Assembly (NCBI GenBank): GCA_964371555.1
Contig: CAYJMQ010000062.1
Location: 1-10,498 of the forward strand
Length of the DNA stretch: 10,498 nucleotides
Direction of reading: 5' to 3'
Source of the DNA: CAYJMQ01 sp964371555
Lineage (GTDB): Bacteria; Bdellovibrionota; JACOXK01; 2-02-FULL-40-11
Shown in pieces: positions 8,196-10,498 of this stretch; the stretch's first letter is position 1; every line of letters starts with the position of its first letter. The notes below the pieces were generated by a model. The model was given only the letters and a program-made list of their open reading frames with translations. It was not told the origin of the DNA and did not search any database. A program made the translations under genes and the position numbers.

Positions 8196-9292
8196 AGAAA
8201 CGGTATCTATATCCATTTTTGATATGTATCACTTTCTTTTTTTCCGGATGCTCCTTTTCTTACCTGGCGCATATCGCAAAAGGACAGATTGCGATTATGA
8301 ACAAAACGGAACCGATTTCGGTTGTGATCAAAAGGGGAGGGCTCTCACAGGCCGAACAGGAAAAATTGCGGCTCATTTTAGAAATCCGGGATTTTTCTTC
8401 AAATGCGCTGAAGCTGTCTCTGGATGGTTCCTATCTCGAGTATGTCGACCTTTCAAAATTAAGACGCGATGCTGTGGCATACAATCTTGTGGTCTGTCCC
8501 AAAGACCGGCTTGAACCCCATCTGTGGTGGTTTCCATTTATCGGGAATATCGGGTATCTCGGTTTTTTCGATAAAGAATATGCGTTTGAAACAAAAAGAG
8601 AATACGAAGAAAAGGGGTACGACACCTATCTTCGATCTGTCTCCGCCTACAGCACGCTGGGGTGGTTCAATGATCCAATTTTTTCATCGATGCTCTCTTT
8701 TCGGGAAGATCAGCTCGCAAATCTCATCATCCATGAACTAACCCATGTAACGATTTATAAAAGCGGCGACACCCTCTTCAATGAAGGGGTTGCGACCTTC
8801 ATAGGGAACAAAGGATCGATCGGGTTTATGGTTCAAAAATACGGGAAGAATTCGAAACAGCATCTTGCCAGCCTTCATGCCGAACACGATGATCTTCTTT
8901 TTTCCGGCTATATTGAGAAAGCGAAATCCCGGCTTCAAAAGTTTTATAACGGACCGTTGTCAGAAAATGAAAAAATTCAAAAAAGAGAACGTGAATTCGA
9001 AGCCCTTAAAAATGATTTTTTAAAATTAAAACCGTCTTTTAAAACGCATGATTATGATGGTTTTCAAAATATCCGTTTCAATAACGCGGTTTTTGCCGGA
9101 CTGGAGCAGTATTACGGGGATCTTTCATTATTTGAAAAAATCTGGAAAAAACATCATGGCAATACCGCTGTCATGGTTCAACTTTTTAAAAAAGCGCAAG
9201 ATGAAAAGGATCCGATCGCTTATTTGAAATCAGAATCAACGGCCATGTCTTCATCGATATATCTCCTTCCTATGGCCAATTTTAACGACTAA
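8192..9292 (+). CDS. Lipoprotein zinc metallopeptidase, predicted aminopeptidase (PF10023/COG4324 type)
   Basis: A 366-residue predicted lipoprotein with a gluzincin-like active site. The signal peptide MKKRYLYPFLICITFFFSGC ends in a lipobox with Cys20 as the lipidation site, so the protein is probably anchored in the envelope. The family region begins SYLAHIAKGQIAIMNKTEPI, which is characteristic of these predicted aminopeptidases. The zinc site is HELTH (His181, Glu182, His185), with a likely third ligand Glu198 in FNEGVATFIG. Peptidase function is a family prediction and the substrate is unknown. The start is the ATGA overlap with pgsA. The last 14 codons run antisense through the 3' end of the toxin gene (9251-9292), so the native C-terminus may have been replaced when the toxin-antitoxin module arrived. 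It is the last gene of the forward cluster; I saw no clear terminator. Confidence 0.87.
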   Translation: MKKRYLYPFLICITFFFSGCSFSYLAHIAKGQIAIMNKTEPISVVIKRGGLSQAEQEKLRLILEIRDFSSNALKLSLDGSYLEYVDLSKLRRDAVAYNLVVCPKDRLEPHLWWFPFIGNIGYLGFFDKEYAFETKREYEEKGYDTYLRSVSAYSTLGWFNDPIFSSMLSFREDQLANLIIHELTHVTIYKSGDTLFNEGVATFIGNKGSIGFMVQKYGKNSKQHLASLHAEHDDLLFSGYIEKAKSRLQKFYNGPLSENEKIQKREREFEALKNDFLKLKPSFKTHDYDGFQNIRFNNAVFAGLEQYYGDLSLFEKIWKKHHGNTAVMVQLFKKAQDEKDPIAYLKSESTAMSSSIYLLPMANFND

Positions 9293-9523
9293 AATCATAA
9301 GAAATTTGTCCTGTATCTGATAGATAACCCTGTAATCTCCGCTCCTTATTCTATAAAGACTCTCCTCTCCAGCCAGCTTTTCTGATCCGAATAGTCTGGG
9401 ATCGGCGGCAAGATCTCCTATCTTCCTTGCAATTCTTATCCGCTCCTTTTCCGGAAGATCCTTGAGCTGTCTTTCGGCGGAGGGTTTGAATCTTATCGAA
9501 TATCTTTTTTCCAAGACGATCAT
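9251..9523 (-). CDS. Type II toxin, RelE/ParE family
   Basis: A 90-residue basic protein of the RelE/ParE superfamily. Members cleave mRNA in the ribosomal A site (RelE-like) or poison gyrase (ParE-like). The N-terminus YSIRFKPSAERQLKDLP and helix KERIRIARKIGDLA are followed by the core YRIRSGDYRVIYQI (residues 57-70) and the C-terminal GHRKEIYR, a classic RelE-type ending that carries the basic and tyrosine residues linked to RNase activity. It starts at ATG9523, 6 nt after the antitoxin stop. GAGGG overlapping that stop serves as ribosome binding site, so the two are co-translated. Its 3' end overlaps the convergent peptidase gene by 42 nt. The family is sure; RelE versus ParE activity is not settled by sequence alone, though the partner and C-terminus favour mRNase. 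Confidence 0.92.
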   Translation of the reverse strand: MIVLEKRYSIRFKPSAERQLKDLPEKERIRIARKIGDLAADPRLFGSEKLAGEESLYRIRSGDYRVIYQIQDKFLMILVVKIGHRKEIYR

Positions 9524-9529
9524 CGTCCC

Positions 9530-9778
9530 TCATTTGAGGCCAAGATCTTTCTTGATCCTCTCAAAAGAGACGCTCCCCTTTTCTTTCAAGGCTTTCCTGG
9601 CGTCTTCGATGTCGAGACGGTTCTCAAGCTCCTCCAAAAATTCGGCATCCTCTATTGGAACGACAGCCACGACGTTCTTTCCCTTCCTGGTGATCACGAC
9701 CCTCTCCTTGGCGTAGACCGCCCTGTTGATGATGTCTGCGAGCTCCTTCCTCGCCTTCACTGCTGTATACTTTGCCAT
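9530..9778 (-). CDS. Type II antitoxin, Phd/YefM family
   Basis: An 82-residue antitoxin that should neutralise the adjacent RelE-like toxin and repress the shared promoter. The N-terminal DNA-binding Phd/YefM domain reads YTAVKARKELADIINRAVYAKERVVITRKGKNVVAVVPIED, with the family's 'ar..l..ii..v......v.itr.gk.vavvvp' pattern. The acidic helical C-terminus (EFLEELENRLDIEDARKALKEKGS) is the toxin-wrapping part and is predicted to be disordered when free. ATG9778 has a perfect AGGAGG at 9784-9789, 5 nt upstream. The gene precedes the toxin, the usual order that lets antitoxin accumulate first. A 20-bp palindrome directly upstream is the probable operator. Confidence 0.93.
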   Translation of the reverse strand: MAKYTAVKARKELADIINRAVYAKERVVITRKGKNVVAVVPIEDAEFLEELENRLDIEDARKALKEKGSVSFERIKKDLGLK

Positions 9779-9790
9779 ATATACCTCCTA

Positions 9791-9810
9791 TATATAATAT
9801 ATATTATATA
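9791..9810. promoter_or_regulatory. AT-only perfect palindrome, candidate toxin-antitoxin operator
   Basis: The 20 bases TATATAATAT-ATATTATATA are an exact palindrome made only of A and T. They lie 12 nt before the antitoxin start codon, next to the AGGAGG, and overlap the predicted -10 element. Phd/YefM antitoxins autorepress through palindromes at this place, so an operator role is likely. A purely AT palindrome could also arise by chance in an AT-rich promoter. Confidence 0.6.
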
Positions 9811-9824
9811 CATTAAAATGACAA
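9796..9824 (-). promoter_or_regulatory. Predicted sigma70-type promoter of the toxin-antitoxin operon
   Basis: On the minus strand TTGTCA (9819-9824) is separated by 17 nt from TATATT (9796-9801). These match the -35 and -10 consensus at five of six positions each. The -10 element lies inside the 20-bp palindrome, so bound antitoxin would block polymerase. TATAAT itself occurs a few bases nearer to the -35, but with spacing too short to be used with it. Confidence 0.6.
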
Positions 9825-9860
9825 ACGATTACTAAAGATATATGAATAAGAAAAAGAATG

Positions 9861-9935
9861 TGGCCCCGAGACGATTCGAACGTCCAACCAAAGGTTTAGG
9901 AAACCTCTGCTCTATCCATTTTGAGCTACGGGGCC
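9861..9935 (-). tRNA. tRNA-Arg (anticodon CCU)
   Basis: The minus strand folds as a full cloverleaf of 75 nt. The acceptor GGCCCCG pairs with CGGGGCC, followed by discriminator A. The D stem is GCTC/GAGC. The anticodon stem is GAGGT/ACCTT (one G-U) around loop TTCCTAA, giving anticodon CCU, which reads AGG. The T arm is GGACG-TTCGAAT-CGTCT. CCA is not encoded. A short CTATATAAG just upstream, at the end of the neighbouring repeat, could serve as its -10 element. Confidence 0.95.
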
Positions 9936-9947
9936 AGAAAAGCTAGT

Positions 9948-10085
9948 CTTATATAGAGCTTGTTCGGAGATTAGGTCATTCTGAGGGCGTTAGCCCGAAG
10001 AATCTCTTTTTTATGGTCGAGATCCTTCGCACTTCGTGCTCAGGATGACAGATAATTTTCGATCACCGAACAAGCTCTATATAAG
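9948..10085. repeat. Nested palindromic (MITE-like) element between the two tRNA genes
   Basis: The outer arms 9948-9967 and 10066-10085 are a perfect 20-bp inverted repeat (CTTATATAGAGCTTGTTCGG and its complement). Inside is a second, imperfect inverted repeat, 9975-10006 against 10019-10049, of the type GTCATTCTGAG...CGAAGAATCTC / GAGATCCTTCG...CTCAGGATGAC. Each inner arm has its own small hairpin: GGGC-GTTA-GCCC at 9985-9996 and GCAC-TTC-GTGC at 10029-10039. The inner unit resembles repeats I know from many environmental bacterial genomes. The 12-mer TAGTCTTATATA occurs at both borders (9944-9955 and 10087-10098). I see no coding capacity. A mobile non-autonomous element or a structured intergenic repeat are both possible. 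Confidence 0.8.
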
Positions 10086-10113
10086 TTAGTCTTATATAAA
10101 TGATAAGAATTGC

Positions 10114-10142
10114 TTGTCAAACTTTTAAAGGGAAGTTATGGG
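10114..10142 (+). promoter_or_regulatory. Possible tRNA-Leu promoter
   Basis: TTGTCA at 10114-10119 (five of six -35 positions) is followed after 17 nt by TATGGG at 10137-10142, a poor -10 match. The mature tRNA begins 8 nt later, so the position is right even though the -10 element is weak. The repeat arm at 10076-10085, ending in CTATATAAG, offers an alternative -10 further upstream. Confidence 0.35.
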
Positions 10143-10150
10143 AAAACAAG

Positions 10151-10234
10151 GCCTCGGTGGCGGAACCGGTAGACGCGCACGACTCAAAATCGTGTGGGGG
10201 CAACTCCATGAGAGTTCGATTCTCTCCCGAGGCA
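10151..10234 (+). tRNA. tRNA-Leu (anticodon CAA)
   Basis: A class II tRNA of 84 nt. The acceptor GCCTCGG pairs with CCGAGGC, followed by discriminator A. The anticodon stem CACGA/TCGTG encloses loop CTCAAAA, giving anticodon CAA, which reads UUG. The variable arm is long (about TGGGGGCAACTCCATG) and the T arm is GAGAG-TTCGATT-CTCTC. CCA is not encoded. Its last 17 bases before the discriminator are repeated 32 nt downstream, as seen at tRNA-borne attachment sites. Confidence 0.96.
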
Positions 10235-10265
10235 TTTTGAGCTGTGACCGATTCTCTCCCGAGGC
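10217..10265. repeat. Direct repeat of the tRNA-Leu 3' end (attachment-site-like)
   Basis: CGATTCTCTCCCGAGGC occurs at 10217-10233 inside the tRNA and again at 10249-10265, an exact 17-bp match separated by 15 bp. Integrases that target tRNA genes leave such copies of the 3' end at the far border of the integrated element. With only 15 bp between the copies this would be a scar of an excised or deleted element, or one border of an element lying to the right. No integrase gene is in the window. Confidence 0.65.
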
Positions 10266-10293
10266 GCCAAAGGAGAGTCCACTGCACTTCAAT
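10262..10293 (-). pseudogene. Relic of an Avd-like gene downstream of the VR-like gene
   Basis: Read on the minus strand, this 32-nt stretch matches 947-978 of the Avd-like gene at 29 of 32 positions. That includes 21 consecutive identical bases (10270-10290 against 950-970; core GTGCAGTGGACTCTCC). In the Avd frame it would read IEVQWTLLWRL, against IEVQWTLLRLL in the intact gene. It begins 2 nt after the stop codon of the C-terminal lectin-like gene and runs into the second tRNA-Leu repeat, where similarity ends. So both the first roughly 70 codons and the last roughly 25 codons of the Avd gene are missing. It is best read as a deletion remnant. The homology is short but far beyond what chance would give in a window of this size. 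Confidence 0.7.
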
Positions 10294-10295
10294 GC

Positions 10296-10498
10296 CTAGC
10301 GACCGACAACGCAGCGGACCGCATAAGTGACGTTGCGGGGGGCGTAGCCGAACTTGCCATTATTACCACTGAAGTAGAAAGCGAGATCGGAATAGTTTGG
10401 ATAGACCGACGACGACCAAAACCACTTGCCCGAGAGATTTGGTAAAACCTGAGCGCTATACCCCTCATTCGTTCCAGATCGAGCCCCCATATCTTCTC
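10296..10498 (-). CDS. C-terminus of a DUF1566/C-type-lectin-like protein, probable DGR variable region (5' end outside window)
   Basis: This is the last 67 or so codons of a minus-strand gene whose start is beyond the right edge; the frame stays open through 10498, so the ATG at 10490 is probably internal. The sequence GKWFWSSSVYPNYSDLAFYF, then GNNGKFGYAPRNVTYAVRCV and a terminal VGR, follows the pattern 'yWSSt...s..aw.v.f..G........n.yyvRCVr' of DUF1566/FISUMP-type C-type-lectin domains, which are frequent targets of diversity-generating retroelements. Of the 36 codons after the triple TCG, 33 end in C or T, as expected where AAC/AAT template codons are randomised at their adenines. Few adenine-rich codons remain, so this would be a variable copy and not the template. 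The gene is followed directly by an Avd relic. Without a template repeat, the DGR role remains inference. Confidence 0.7.
   Translation of the reverse strand, partial: EDMGARSGTNEGYSAQVLPNLSGKWFWSSSVYPNYSDLAFYFSGNNGKFGYAPRNVTYAVRCVVGR

Noticed and set aside
8143..8514. Forward frame of 123 codons overlapping pgsA and the peptidase
   Set aside because: It overlaps two well-supported genes in another frame and gives a cysteine-rich, low-complexity product with no recognisable domain.
9948..10085. The nested palindrome as a CRISPR array or a small RNA terminator
   Set aside because: There are no regularly spaced direct repeats with unique spacers, and the hairpins lie upstream of both divergent tRNAs, not at transcript ends.
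10299..10498. The right-edge lectin-like segment as the DGR template repeat
   Set aside because: It is an open coding frame with a sensible protein and only four AAC/AAT codons; a template would be adenine-rich at those positions. It fits a variable copy better.

Overview
The window looks like a bacterial chromosome segment of moderate, somewhat AT-leaning composition, probably from an uncultured Gram-negative lineage. Supporting signs are a lipoprotein of the predicted-aminopeptidase family (COG4324/PF10023 type), a single-peptide 1153-residue DnaE, and a mitochondrial-type aconitase. A deltaproteobacterium-like or Bdellovibrionota-like lineage would fit, but this is inference and the sequence does not fix the taxonomy.

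Layout. (1) 1-693: the C-terminal part of an IS1634/IS4-type DDE transposase, cut by the window edge. (2) 740-1045: a small four-helix-bundle protein of the Avd type, the accessory protein of diversity-generating retroelements (DGRs). (3) 1108-9292: a tight same-strand cluster of core genes, namely aconitase, dnaE, an exported protein of unknown function, a PgsA-like phosphatidyltransferase and a lipoprotein metallopeptidase. Neighbours here are 4-6 nt apart or overlap by 4-8 nt, so they probably form one transcription unit. (4) 9251-9824: a type II toxin-antitoxin module on the minus strand, with its own promoter and a perfect AT-only palindrome. Its toxin gene overlaps the 3' end of the peptidase gene tail to tail. 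(5) 9861-10234: two divergent tRNA genes, Arg(CCU) on minus and Leu(CAA) on plus, separated by a nested palindromic element. (6) 10217-10498: an accessory junction. The 3' end of tRNA-Leu is duplicated, followed by a relic of an Avd gene and then, on the minus strand, the C-terminus of a DUF1566/C-type-lectin-like protein that looks like a DGR variable region.

The most interesting thread links the two ends. The intact Avd gene on the left and the short relic just downstream of the VR-like gene on the right share 21 identical consecutive bases (29 of 32 over the wider stretch), in the same Avd reading frame. Target followed by Avd is a common DGR order. The window may therefore hold scattered pieces of one DGR family, one next to an insertion sequence and one next to a tRNA attachment-like repeat. 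No reverse transcriptase or template repeat lies in the window, so activity cannot be claimed from it.
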